Part shown: in pieces, positions 50,901 through 61,812 of the stretch
How the letters are laid out: each line of letters opens with the position of its first letter
How positions within the stretch are numbered: the stretch's first letter is position 1
DNA from: Fusarium oxysporum f. sp. lycopersici 4287
Taxonomy: Eukaryota > Ascomycota > Sordariomycetes > Hypocreales > Nectriaceae
Reading direction: 5' to 3'
Length of the DNA: 64,000 nucleotides
Assembly (NCBI RefSeq): GCF_000149955.1
Contig: NC_030991.1
Span: 3,206,114-3,270,113 of the forward strand
Notes under the pieces: generated by a model
Told to the model about the DNA's origin: nothing
Seen by the model: the letters and a program-made list of their open reading frames with translations, nothing else
The model's database searches: none
Translations under genes and position numbers: made by a program

Positions 50901-52721
50901 CCCTAATCAGGTCTTCAACCTCTTTGTTCCATCCGAAGATGGTATTGAGCATTTGACGGCGCAGATCATCATTGGTGAGACGAGCACTGTTGGCACCCAT
51001 AGCATGTTTGTAAGGAATGTCACTGAGACGCGCCCGAGCACACTTGAATAGGTCGTGCACCTTGTTGTCGTCAGGGCTACGGGGAACTTCATTGCGCAGG
51101 CGAGAAGGTCTTCTTCGTGATCGGCTTGAGGCTATGGAAGGAACACTTGTAGTGCCAAGAGAGTATCCCATGGAATAAGTGTCCAAATCTCTCGTGTTAC
51201 CGTGAGCACTGTTGCCAATAGTTGATGACCTGATCGAGGTTGTAGCCGAGATATAGGTGTTTTCTGACAGTCCTCTTGACCTCATGGATCCGGGGTAACG
51301 GCCAGGGGTTTGGGACGACCCAGCTGAGGATTTCGATAAGGATGAAAGTCCGCTCCGACTTGAGACAGGGCTAGCTGATTCGTAAGGCTCATTACCAGAG
51401 CCGTAAGCTTGGCGTCGAGTCAGGCGAGCAAATGGTGATAAGTGATCTTCGTCACTCTCGGAAATATCCATATACAGGGGAATAGAGCTCGTCTCAGACT
51501 CGGAGGCGATAGTAGTAGTCGAGGTCGCTGATCGATCACCACTTTCTTCTGAGACTGGAGGAGAGGGTGGCAATAGGATTGCTGGGTGTTGGACATTGGC
51601 AACCATGATGGCCGGGGACTTCAGGTCGAACTGCTGCACGGTATTATTGGGTCCAAGGGTGAACAACGTGGCACCTGGGCCATAGACGGCGAGGCCGCGA
51701 ACAAGATCAAGAGTCGGGATGGGATCATGGGTGATGTGCTTTGTCCTAACATCCCATGACTGTGTTTGCCTGTGTATATGTTAGTTGATGATAAGGAGTC
51801 ATGCAGCTAAGCGCGCGCGTAGCCTAGGGTGTTTTATGGTGATGGCAAGCTGCAAACTTACGAGTCGGAATATTGAATTATGCGACCGTTCTTGGACCAT
51901 CCCATCCAGTTGGGTCCATCCCTCGTGACCTCAGCTTTCCTAAGGTTTCGAACCACCTTTGCAGGGTCATCAGCGCTGTACTTCTTTGCCACGCTCCAGA
52001 CTCGTAAGTCACCGTCATGCATCTGGACAGCAAGCATGTCGGACTTTTGCCGAGGCGAAGAAGCATGCCATGCGAGGTTGACGATGGGTGATGGTCCTTT
52101 GGAAGTGGTAAGATTGTGTAAGATAGTAAAGCGTGGTTGCAAGGTTGCAACGAATAAAGAGCCATTCTGGTAGCTGAGACTGTGTTAGTGAGATTTGAGT
52201 GAAAAGGAGGATCACGACTCACCCGATAGCAAAGGTTCGACAATCAGCCGACGGTGCCAATGCCGTCACAGAAATTTGGTCAGTAGTTCGTGAAGAAACA
52301 TGTTCGGATGTTGAAGGCTCAAACATGATAATGCTTCCTTTTGTATTGCCTTCAAATAGTCAGTCATGATCATCAAAACTTATTTCAGTAACTTACCAAA
52401 AGCCACATTGCCATTTTTCATCCACGCTGCGACAGTTAAATGATCATAACAGGCAAATCGAGAGATCTCATCGCCTGTCATTAGATCCCACACAATTGCT
52501 GTTTGGCCAGCATCGTAACTGACAACGAAGCGGCCACCACCAGCCTCACTCTGATTATCAACCACTAACAATTGAACCTCATCAGCGTGTCGAGAAAACC
52601 TTCGTTCAATGGTAAGAGTATCATGGTGACAGCAAACAACGGATGAACCCTGGGCGTACAAGAACATGGACGCAGTGGCGGCGCAGGGGTCAAAGTACTT
52701 TAAATCGGTAACATGAGGCAT
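47953..52721 (-). pseudogene. Large WD40 protein gene with a late in-frame TAG
   Basis: Exons 52721-52397, 52349-52223, 52173-51862 and from 51769; introns of 47, 49 and 92 nt with GTAAGT, GTGAGT and GTAAGT donors, all in phase. The N-terminal third is a WD40 propeller: RFSRHADEVQLLVVDNQSE, AIVWDLMTGDEISRFACYD, SDMLAVQMHDGDLRVWSVAK. A helical region (GNEPYES... AGDVHTAVTIMLGMGDHNDA, AIEVYISHKRYMEALILTC) and a long Ser/Arg/Pro-rich tail follow. TAG at 48223-48225 ends it at 1436 codons. The same frame stays open for 90 more codons (MIDIVMDDDLSSGNDQ, EHVRFAPSEAPFES) to 47953, so CAG-to-TAG probably trimmed the tail. Loss of function is not certain, as the propeller is intact. Confidence 0.7.
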
Positions 52722-55700
52722 CGTGGTGTTATATAGGACCTGCGACGTCTGCCTGCTTGTTGCGGACGTTCTACCGGAACCGAATGGTCCAGTCCGGTTT
52801 GAGGCGAAGTTCCCAAGATATTGTGAGCTAAGTGGCCAAAATTGACTCAAGTAGCGACGCTGACGGCTGTTAACGGATATCAAAGCGAAGTCGTAGAGTA
52901 TGGCCTTCAACCTTACGTTTGCAATCCTTAGGCTTTCGGTGGGCAGTAAAAGGTGCGGGTGGCATCACCTCTGGCTAAGTGGACATGGCAGTCGGCCGCT
53001 ATAAATCCCAAATCGTCACATCGTGGGATCTTCCTGGAAGAGTATACCGGCTAACAGCAGGCGGGGCCAACACTCTCCACAAAACCAAGATTCCTCCCGT
53101 ATCTAAAGCCGACAGGACACTTGTACGGCACTCGTTAGCGCTGGAGAGTACATATCTAGGTACAAGTAGGTTATCGTCACTAGCTTCCGCACGTTGGGAC
53201 AAACAAGGAAGGCGATCCAGTTCCAATGGCCCATGAGATCTCCGTCGCGCAGCCAAAGTTCGCAGTACGGCACAGATGAAAGAATTGGGAGACTGGAATT
53301 CCTCCAAGTGACAATGACTTCTATGAAGCATTGAGAGAAAAGACAAATTTTCAGCGAAACTGGTCGACAACAGTTCATTTTGCTACATGGGAAGAAGCGA
53401 ACATACAAATGCACCAATGCCTGGGTTTTCACGATGCTGGTGATTCTGTCATTCAAGCCGAAGGTTGTGATCTGAATGGGAAAGCACAGCGCTTACCAAC
53501 GATGATAATTGGTCAGTTTCTCAATTGCGTTGAATACGCTTTGAGAACTTCGTCTGCTTCTCGGCCAATGCGTACATAGTCTCGCTCCACGGCGTCTGGG
53601 CTGAGTGGCAGTTTGATCATCGCTGCCATTCAGCCGTCGCCCGTCGCCAACCTGAGGGTATTTGGGGCAACGTGAGCAATCGAAAGTGGATATCACAGGC
53701 TCGGCGTTGGTGGCCAAGGCACGGGCACGTACCGTGCTCACCGACCATCTCAACACTATGAGGCGAACGTTGGCGCTAAAGAAAAGTAATAAGCCATCTG
53801 ATCCCTGGACATTTAATGATTAGGATGAGAGGTTATACTGTACTAGGTTAGCTACTCGCTGTTCGATTTTAGGGCCAACATCATCATGGACCTTTTCATC
53901 ACCTCATTCTTCCTAACAGGCTGGCGATCGTCATCTCTAATCGGAGTATGGATATATCCCCCGGCCCCTGTCAACGCCCACCGCCAAACGCTATTACCTG
54001 TGATCCCTGGTCCTTGCTATCACGAACTCTACCGTTACCATGATCAGTGCTCCCACTTATTTACTTTCGGTCCCGTACAGAGCTTACCGTCAAATTTGGC
54101 TCCCGAAGCGACGAAAGATTTTTGTGACATTAGCGGACCATTGATCCATTGAACTGCAGCTCTGTATGTACCACTAGGAAATGGTTTTGGCTAAAGAATA
54201 GGTTCTACTTATCATGAAGACGTGCACGAAGAATACGGAAATGTCGAGGCTTTATGCTCAATCATGCCGCCAGTCATGCCGCCCGTTGGTGCCATTCTCA
54301 CCCTCATCATCCCTATCGTTTCTCTTCTCGTCTGAACCATGCAAGCGAGACGCTTACCCGGGATCCCAGTGAACACGTCAAAAAGGGCACCCCGCACGCT
54401 TCCATTTTAGGATCCACAACCCCCTGTGCGGCCCTGTCCTTTGCACTAAACACGGAGGGGTTGCCGCTGTGCTGAGTCCACTGGCGGAAGCTTTGTCTCT
54501 GGCACTGTGCCCTGCCCCATTATCTACCATGCCGGGAATAATGGCACACTGAACGAGACAAGAAATGAAACGGTTAACTAGCAGAGCTGATGCTTCTGAT
54601 TAAGTTGTGTTCTACTTCTCTGCTTTAGGTGGCCATCCCGCATGCTCGCCGCAGCACTACTTTCAGGTGGCTTGATGTAAGGTAGGCTCCAATACTCAGT
54701 AAGAGCTTGGCAAGCCCAAATTTAGAATTCTTTTTTTAAACGATGCTCTTTACGCTCTGCGAACAGGTAGAGAGCCCAGCGTCGTGTCTCCAAAGGAATA
54801 AGTTACATATGTTCCTGGAGAACAGGACTGACTCCCGTTACTCACATGGCTCCGTTTTGAAGGTGTGCGACCCCCGTTGATCGATCTTGCCAGGGTACAT
54901 TCTTGAAAATAGATTGCCATGGCCGGCGAAGCCAACTTGGTTCATCGGTTCCCCAGCCCCCCAAACGTCGTATGTAGGCACGATCAGGGCGCGTGGCCTG
55001 CAATTGATACATCTAGCGCTTGGAAGATGCAGCTTCTTCAACTCAACCGATCTGTCACATATCTCAAACATGCAGATTCTATCACGTGAAGCGATTTTGT
55101 AAGACGTTTTGAACCCATACGATCCCTTTTGGCAAGTTCGCATCGCCGATACAACCGCCAAATACGTCAGAAACAAAAGCTCACAATGAAACCAAGCGCC
55201 GGCGGCGGGTATACTACTTCTCTTTGTTCTTGAGATGTTGGAGGTTGACATGGGAAGTGCTAACAGCAGATCAACATAAATGCAGCATGGAAAGCGGAGA
55301 CACATCCGGGACTAGGGGCAGCAAGCGCTAATGCAGCCCTTTGGTCTGAGGATGCCTTTCTTCTTGCGGGAACGGATGTGCTCCGCGGCTGACAGGGAAT
55401 TGCAAGAAGGTCTGCATGGACCACGGCATGGTTATTACGGGACTGTCATCTTGAAAGAAATGATCAGTTCTGAGGCTTCACAAAAGCAATGCATGGTTCA
55501 TGCCGGATGAAACAAAGAATAGTGACTTAAACCTGAATGTTTCCCGCTTTGTGCTGACCAGACCTTCTATACTACTAGAGTTTTTCTGTGATTTGTCACG
55601 GTTCACTCTTCTTCTATTTCTGTTCCTCTCGCATCTTTCTCTTTGCTACAAGCTGAAGATACTTGACGAAACATCTCGCCATCAAGCTCCCGCCTGCTTG

Positions 55701-55889
55701 GCTGGCCTGTTCTCCTGTCGTTGAAGCCAGCGACTACAGTTTGCTCCTGAACCAAACTTTTGCTCCCATCTCAAACCTTGACGACTCACTCACTTCCTTC
55801 GGAGCTCTTAACATCCGAAGTCAGCTTCACTTCAAGTCAGGACTATTTAAACCTATCCGATTGACTTTTAACAACAACTCCCACTGAAC
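52722..55889. other. Long gene-poor stretch
   Basis: 3.2 kb between two genes. The WD40 frame remains open upstream to 52910. A minus-strand frame of 155 codons at 55305-54838 (FEICDRSVELKKLHLPSARC) is weakly protein-like but not recognised. The last ~400 bp, pyrimidine-rich, should form the leader of the bZIP gene. Nothing else supported. Confidence 0.35.
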
Positions 55890-57803
55890 ATGTCAACTGC
55901 ATCGATAACCCGTTTGAGTAGACTCGGATCTGCCGCAACAGATTCGACCGGCACACCGCCTAACTCTCCACTCACACCATCGACACCCACCTGGCCTTCT
56001 AGAGACTTTATTCTATCGAAACCGGCTGCCAGCCAGGACAATAAACAACCATATGGAGGCGGGCTTGGAGAGGGTCAATGTGATAGCCCTCGTGATGAGG
56101 TGTGCACAGGTGGACTAGTCTCAATGTTGCATACTGGACCAGCATCTCAACATCCGTCAAATCATTCTTCGAGGCCCCCCTTAGGAAATGGCCAAGTCTC
56201 GCCTTCCTCAGTTCGACACAGACACTTCGGTGGCCGCGATCTGCGCCAAGATGTGAGCAATGTTCCCTATACAAATGGCGAGGAAAGATCACAGCAGGTC
56301 CCCCAAAAGACTCTTGGTGTCCATAACATACTCAACCCTATGGAGCCACAACTACCGGCTTCAGGGGGTAATGGTCATCATCCTCCAGCAGCTCGTCCAT
56401 CTGAATCCGCGACACTAGACCAGACAGTTGGCCCAATCTCAAGATCTTTTCCTGGCGCAAAAGCTTTCCCACCAGCCCAACCTGCGTCAATTTCTCTTCC
56501 AGGTACGCCATTGGGGCCGATGACACCTATCGGAGGGCCGTCATCAGGACGCAATTCCCCGACGGCTTTCCCATTTCCTGCCGTAAATAGTGCAAGACCA
56601 AAAGCCAGCCCGACACAACATCCCCGAGCCATAAGTGTTAGTCATGCGCCATCTCGAGAATCTGATGGGCGACAGTCTTTACATGGCTTTTCATCTACTA
56701 AGCGACCGTTCGAGGATATAACGCCAGAAGACACCAGAACTCAATATCCCCATCTACATCCTTTAACTGGAGCACCCACTGGTCCTCCCTCAACGATGTC
56801 GGATCATGGTAGGTTGCATTCACAGCAGCCGATTGCTTCTCTTGGAACACAAGCTCCTCTCTCTACTTTCCCCCCTAGCCATGCGCCGGGTCGCACGCAA
56901 CCGCCTCTGGTACACTCTCAAACTTCATATTCTCCTAACATGCAGGCTGGCCGGCCGTTCCCGAGTCCAGGGCCCCTAAGCGAGTCCGCCTCGCCGTGGT
57001 CAGAAACACTGCGAAGACATGGGATGGGGGGGTCTCTTTTTGGCGTTGAGGGACAGCAAGCGTTATTGGCACTTCCGGGGAGCGAGGCACCTATCCCTGT
57101 TCATATGGACTTTTCGCAGGCGTCTAAGAAAGCAGACGAGAAGAGACAGCGAAATGCAGTGGCTTCAACAAGGCATAGGAGGAAGAAGAAGATCATGCAG
57201 GAGGAGAATTCAAAACAACTACAAGAGCTCCGGGATGAAAGGCACCTCATGGAAATAAGGATTGAGGGGTTGATTCAACAACGGGACTTCTACCGTGAAG
57301 ACCGTAACCGGTTACGAGACATTGTCGCACAAACGCCATCAATAAGTGGCCTTGCCGCCGGACCTCCTAGTCCTACTATTTCGACAAGCAATTCTTATGC
57401 AGAGACGGGGTCGTTAGCATCAGGGCCATCTGGGTCCATGAGTTACGGAGATGTACCACCGAACGAAAGACCAGCCAAACGCCGTCGAACCGATGACCAT
57501 CCTGAATACTCGCTACCACCATATGAATCCCCTGCGAGCGCGCACCCAAGTGCATCCCGAAGTGGGCCTCCGATGCCCATTCCAGGTTGCGACGCGCCAT
57601 CATGCCCATCCTCTGCGGCGTCCTCAGCAAGCGGCGAAAGGTTACCGCCCTTGAGAGCAATGGAAGGCCGACCTCCTACTGGCCCATCCCCTGGGTCAGG
57701 TGCGCAAGAGCAGGATTCGCGAACTGGCAAATGGGTTCCCGTTCAGCCTCGAATGGCAGAAACCGGATGGGCAACAAGTGACACTCACCGCAGGCCTTGG
57801 TGA
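55890..57803 (+). CDS. bZIP transcription factor, 637 aa
   Basis: Single exon. The first 400 residues are Ser/Pro/Gln-rich with a short conserved box VHNILNP at about residue 145. The bZIP lies at about residues 405-470: ADEKRQRNAVASTRHRRKKK carries the N-x7-R basic signature, followed by the helical QLQELRDERHLMEIRIEGLI with leucine/isoleucine heptads. The C-terminal 150 residues are low complexity with a nuclear-localisation-like ERPAKRRRTDD. No stop or frameshift, so apparently functional. It should bind DNA as a dimer in the nucleus; the target is unknown. Probably an accessory-chromosome copy of a core Fusarium bZIP gene, though this cannot be checked here. Confidence 0.8.
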   Translation: MSTASITRLSRLGSAATDSTGTPPNSPLTPSTPTWPSRDFILSKPAASQDNKQPYGGGLGEGQCDSPRDEVCTGGLVSMLHTGPASQHPSNHSSRPPLGNGQVSPSSVRHRHFGGRDLRQDVSNVPYTNGEERSQQVPQKTLGVHNILNPMEPQLPASGGNGHHPPAARPSESATLDQTVGPISRSFPGAKAFPPAQPASISLPGTPLGPMTPIGGPSSGRNSPTAFPFPAVNSARPKASPTQHPRAISVSHAPSRESDGRQSLHGFSSTKRPFEDITPEDTRTQYPHLHPLTGAPTGPPSTMSDHGRLHSQQPIASLGTQAPLSTFPPSHAPGRTQPPLVHSQTSYSPNMQAGRPFPSPGPLSESASPWSETLRRHGMGGSLFGVEGQQALLALPGSEAPIPVHMDFSQASKKADEKRQRNAVASTRHRRKKKIMQEENSKQLQELRDERHLMEIRIEGLIQQRDFYREDRNRLRDIVAQTPSISGLAAGPPSPTISTSNSYAETGSLASGPSGSMSYGDVPPNERPAKRRRTDDHPEYSLPPYESPASAHPSASRSGPPMPIPGCDAPSCPSSAASSASGERLPPLRAMEGRPPTGPSPGSGAQEQDSRTGKWVPVQPRMAETGWATSDTHRRPW

Positions 57804-58888
57804 GATGGAGTTTGATGTTTGAGATTTTCAGCACATTACAGTTACGGAGGCTAGTGTCCTCATCTACTCTGGAATACCGGAGTGGTTCAGGCTTTTGTCA
57901 TGGCTTTGATGACGAACGGATGGGACTTTTGGAAGATGCATCCGTTGGGCCAAGACGAGTTTATTACATTTTGTAATATTGTCTCGTTTATTCTCTTTCC
58001 TTCTTCTCCTCCAGGTCCAATGGTTATCTGTTGGGCCAAGTAGGAGAATACCCAACGACCCTCCGACGACTCGACCGAACGATTGCATGCCCAATCCATG
58101 ACCTATACCAATGCTCGTTAATTACTACGGTAGCTATTTCGGTGTACAGCACGGCAGATATGGGCCCTTACGCAGACGCAGAGATCAACGGAAGCCTTTA
58201 ATCTTGTGGGATCTTCATTTTTAAAAGCGCCTGACATCCCCATGCATAACCTACCGTAATGATCTATCCCGCAGTTTACCTCCCCCTCCGATTCATGGGT
58301 CCGCGTGACCGCCAACGGCATGATTCGCTATGCTACTGACGGTATTGGGATGCTTCTTCCCAAGTATCTCTTGTCGGAAATGTAGGGTAATAAAACTGAC
58401 AGGGAATTCCCTTGGCCCTAAGCTAGGATGCAGCGTGAAGCCAATACAGGTGGCCAGGCCACGGCGTTGGAAATATCACAGCCACCCGAGTCTGCGCCTG
58501 GGGCATTAAGAAAAACGAATAACCGCTGTAGAGTGGTAGAAATTGAGAGAGTTTCTGTTCTTAAATATATTCTGGTACGCTCGCTAGCCAACGCCACGCC
58601 GACGCAAACAGTATACTCCTTGGAAACAAAATGGTGAGGAAATATAACACAACCGGGTATTTGAGATCCGAACGCCTCTTCTGTACCTCAAAATCTTCAG
58701 TCCGCTCAATCAGTGACCGTTGGCAACATGAGAAGCCCGACGTCGCCTATCCCGTCAATCGCCAGGTACTCATACACATGATTTTAAACAAAGAGTACAT
58801 CTCATCAATTCAGTTTGGCATAAGTCGTTACTCATGCTTGTCCGGACTTTGCTCTTGTAAACCCACTTTGTACCCCCATAACATTCAT
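57804..58888. other. Intergenic region between convergent genes
   Basis: 1.1 kb between the 3' ends of the bZIP gene and the C2H2 gene. It presumably holds both 3' untranslated regions. No gene or repeat was recognised. Confidence 0.4.
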
Positions 58889-60237
58889 TTATGACGGTGG
58901 GTTGCGACTTCGTCGATCGCGATTGGGTCCATCTGGTCGCTGAGCGAGTACAGCTCTCAGTTGCGGGTCGTCCTTGTCTTTGTCTATGTGATGAACACGG
59001 ACATGTCTAGAAACCATTAGCATCAGAACCTAAATTCCGGAATGCTATATCTGGCTGCAGCGCAAGGATTGACCAGCAAGTTAACATACCGCTGAAGGTT
59101 ATCTGGACGTGGATATTTGTGTTCCCTGTCAGGGCAAAAAGGGCAAACGTAGCCTGGAGAATCATGAACTAGACCATGTCTTAACATTTCATTCTTTCTC
59201 TTGAAGCCCTTGCCCCCTTCACTTCTCGGATATCCTTTGACTGGACAATAGTGTAGCCGTACTGACGAGTGCACATTCATATGAGAATTGAGAAGATATT
59301 TTGTCTGGAACGGTTCCACCCGGCATCCCTGGAATGTACATGTATATAAGCCGGCAATAGGCTGCGGATGTGTCATTCCATCAATGCTCATCCGGTCGGT
59401 AATTGAGGTTGAGTTGATCGAGACTGATGCGGCGGGTGAAGAGGCAGAATGATCGGTATTCGGAGTCCCGGTAGCATTGCTACTACTATATTCCGTTGTG
59501 GCGCGAGCGTGGGTACCATTTGCAGGCTCATGATCTGTACTCCCCTCTGCCGTAGAGTGCGAGGAGAGTGTTCGATATCTATCTGGTGCTGAACGGGGTG
59601 ATGACAGGAGATTGGTAGTCAAACTGAACCTATGCCCTAGATTTGCAGCTGGCGAAGGAGGGAAAGTCGAGGATGGGCCTGGGCGAGATCGACCGAGATC
59701 TTGTTCGGATGGGCGCTCTGGGGGTAAGTCTCGGAGCTCACCAAGTGTTGAACGAAGAGACGGGAGAGACTGTGATGGAAGAGTCTCCTTAGAATTGCCT
59801 GCTGGTGCGCGAAGCCCATGGTGAAGCGGCGGTAAGGCTCCGTTAGACGAAGGGATGAGTGGCGATGTGACTTTGCTACCGGAGATATATCCCCGCGCAG
59901 ACAGACCGTTGATCGGGAGTGCGTCTGCAGCGAGGTTGCCGTCGACGGCACTATCTCGCCACGATTCTTCATCTGGTGAGTCTTCGCCGCATGGAAGGTT
60001 TTCGCGGTCAACTTCGCGAGCTATGTCGGGGTTGCGTCCGCCGTCGAGATTATTTATCAAGTTGGCATACCCAGAGGTTTCATAAAACTTGCTGTTACGA
60101 CTGGCTTTAGTTGTAGGTATAAGGGGGGGAGGACTTGGAGATGACTCTTGGTGCCTTAGATATAGCGGTTCGAGTTTTGGGCTTTGAGGAGCCACGCCAT
60201 CCGGGTCGTCTGTATCGTTCTGCGTAGCTAGGAACAT
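58889..60237 (-). CDS. C2H2 zinc-finger transcription factor, 421 aa
   Basis: Exon 1 60237-59090, intron 59089-59007 (GTATGT, GATGCTAATGG, TCTAG; 83 nt), exon 2 59006-58889. The splice restores the third finger's histidines (LQRHVRVHH) and a DKDKDDP tail. The first 285 residues are Ser/Pro-rich. Fingers: CTFQGCRVEPFQTKYLLNSH; YCPVKGYPRSEGGKGFKRKN-EMLRH; YVCPFCPDREHKYPRPDNLQ-RHVRVHH. I recognise the linked arrangement as a conserved fungal C2H2 regulator. In the second finger Tyr336 stands where relatives, as I recall them, have the second Cys, so that finger may not bind zinc. The frame is otherwise intact. Confidence 0.78.
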
Positions 60238-61614
60238 CGTTGTCGAGTTGGTGGTGATTACTCAAATCACAGAACATGAGATAAAGGAGTTAGGGAATGG
60301 GGTGGGAATATAACTCAAAGTTCGTGGCAAATGCATGCAAGCAGACCGAGAGAAGCGACATGCCGGTGTTGGTTCGTATTCTAATTCCCACTTCTCCTAT
60401 AGATCGCTGGACAGTACTCGGAAGCGACATTCAAGATGCGTGTGTTGTCAGCAGTCAGTAATTACCAAGCCGAGGCGGTTTATTCTTGCGACGCGAGCGC
60501 GGTGAGTTGTTCGTAAAACGATGTTGTCGAGGTGGTAGTGTATTCACCGATCGCGGGGCAATGCGTAATATTTTGGAGACTCTGCCCGCCCGATGAGCGA
60601 GAGAATTGCGAAAAGGGGATTCGGAGCTTTTTGTGTTCGAGTGATTGGTGTTACCTCTCCTGTCTTTCGTTACGGTCAGTTGGCTGAGAACAGGAGGCTC
60701 GCGGATGAGGCTCTGCTTTGTTGTTCTTGTTTTGGGGGCCCTATGACAGTGCGTATTAAACGACATCTTTCTTCAAGCCTAACCTATATCGGAATAGTGT
60801 AGCCGACAGCCTAGCCAATGAGAACAAGTCTAGCTGGTGCGGGGCAACCGACAGCTTTCGTGAGAACTCCTTCTTTCCTGCCAACTCCTTGCTCTACCTC
60901 GGAAATTTTGGGACGAAGAATCTTTCAGACCTCTCCCACTGAAGAAGAGATATGTAATCTATATTTACATCGAAGAACCATTGGCAAAGTAAAACGCTGC
61001 TCGACTGACTTGAGGGGAAATGTAAGGAGTCTCATCCGAAGGGCCTAGGGTAGGACGTTTTCAAGCAAGATAGATATCCCATGTAAAAACTCGAATCTCT
61101 TTTTGATGCTGGCAAGTAAGTTCCATGAAACAAACCTGTCATAACCCGCACTTCTGATGACGGCGCAACTTCTGTCGACCCCGATATGGACGAGCACTTC
61201 GGCAAGAGAGCCGTACTTCTTCGACCGAGATGCAAAGAGGATAGCGGCAAATCGCGATGGGCCCCTATTATTGTGATGCTTTCTCAATTACAGAGCACGT
61301 AACCTAGGTCACCATACCAACTCATACCAACCACTGCTCTATCCTGCACGCCTAATGGCCCTTTGCTTAGCGCCTCGTCTAGTGGTTTTTTTTGAGGTTC
61401 TTAAGATGACAAAGGACATGCACAGCTCTGATTGGAGTCCAAGCTGGAAACGATGACACATCTTACAGGTTGCACCTCGGTGCGTTATCAAAATCGCTTT
61501 GAGTGACATGTCAAGCCCAGATATATTGATGATGCTCAACAACTGCGTACAGGAGTAAACATTTAGAATGAGACGGAACGTCCCATTCTATTACTTCCGT
61601 AGCTCGTAGCAGCA
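60238..61614. other. Gene-poor stretch between the C2H2 gene and the copia element
   Basis: 1.4 kb. The part next to 60237 should be the C2H2 promoter. A basic 103-codon minus-strand frame at 60766-60455 has no recognised pattern. Sequence next to the LTR (cagca at 61610-61614) would be one copy of its target duplication. Confidence 0.35.
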
Positions 61615-61793
61615 TGTCGCACTGAGCGTGCTTAAAGGGTTAGAGTGAATATGATGAGCAGCAGTAGTGAGTTGATTGGTTCTATCTTCAGTGTGGGGTA
61701 TTCCATCCCACAGGTTTTACTTTAAATCACCCAGCTTGATTACTAAGGGCTGTTGTTCCTGAGGATCATTGAGACCATGCCCGGCCTGCGACA
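61615..61793 (-). repeat. 3' LTR of the copia element
   Basis: 179 bp with perfect TGTCGC...GCGACA termini. Nearly identical over most of its length to the solo LTR at 25245-25432. It lies directly after the polypurine tract of the element in minus-strand orientation. Confidence 0.9.
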
Positions 61794-61812
61794 CACCCCC
61801 CCAGATTTCAGT
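61794..61812 (-). promoter_or_regulatory. Polypurine tract of the copia element
   Basis: On the minus strand CTGAAATCTGGGGGGGTG directly precedes the LTR start TGTCGC. Such a G-rich tract primes plus-strand DNA synthesis during reverse transcription. Confidence 0.75.
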
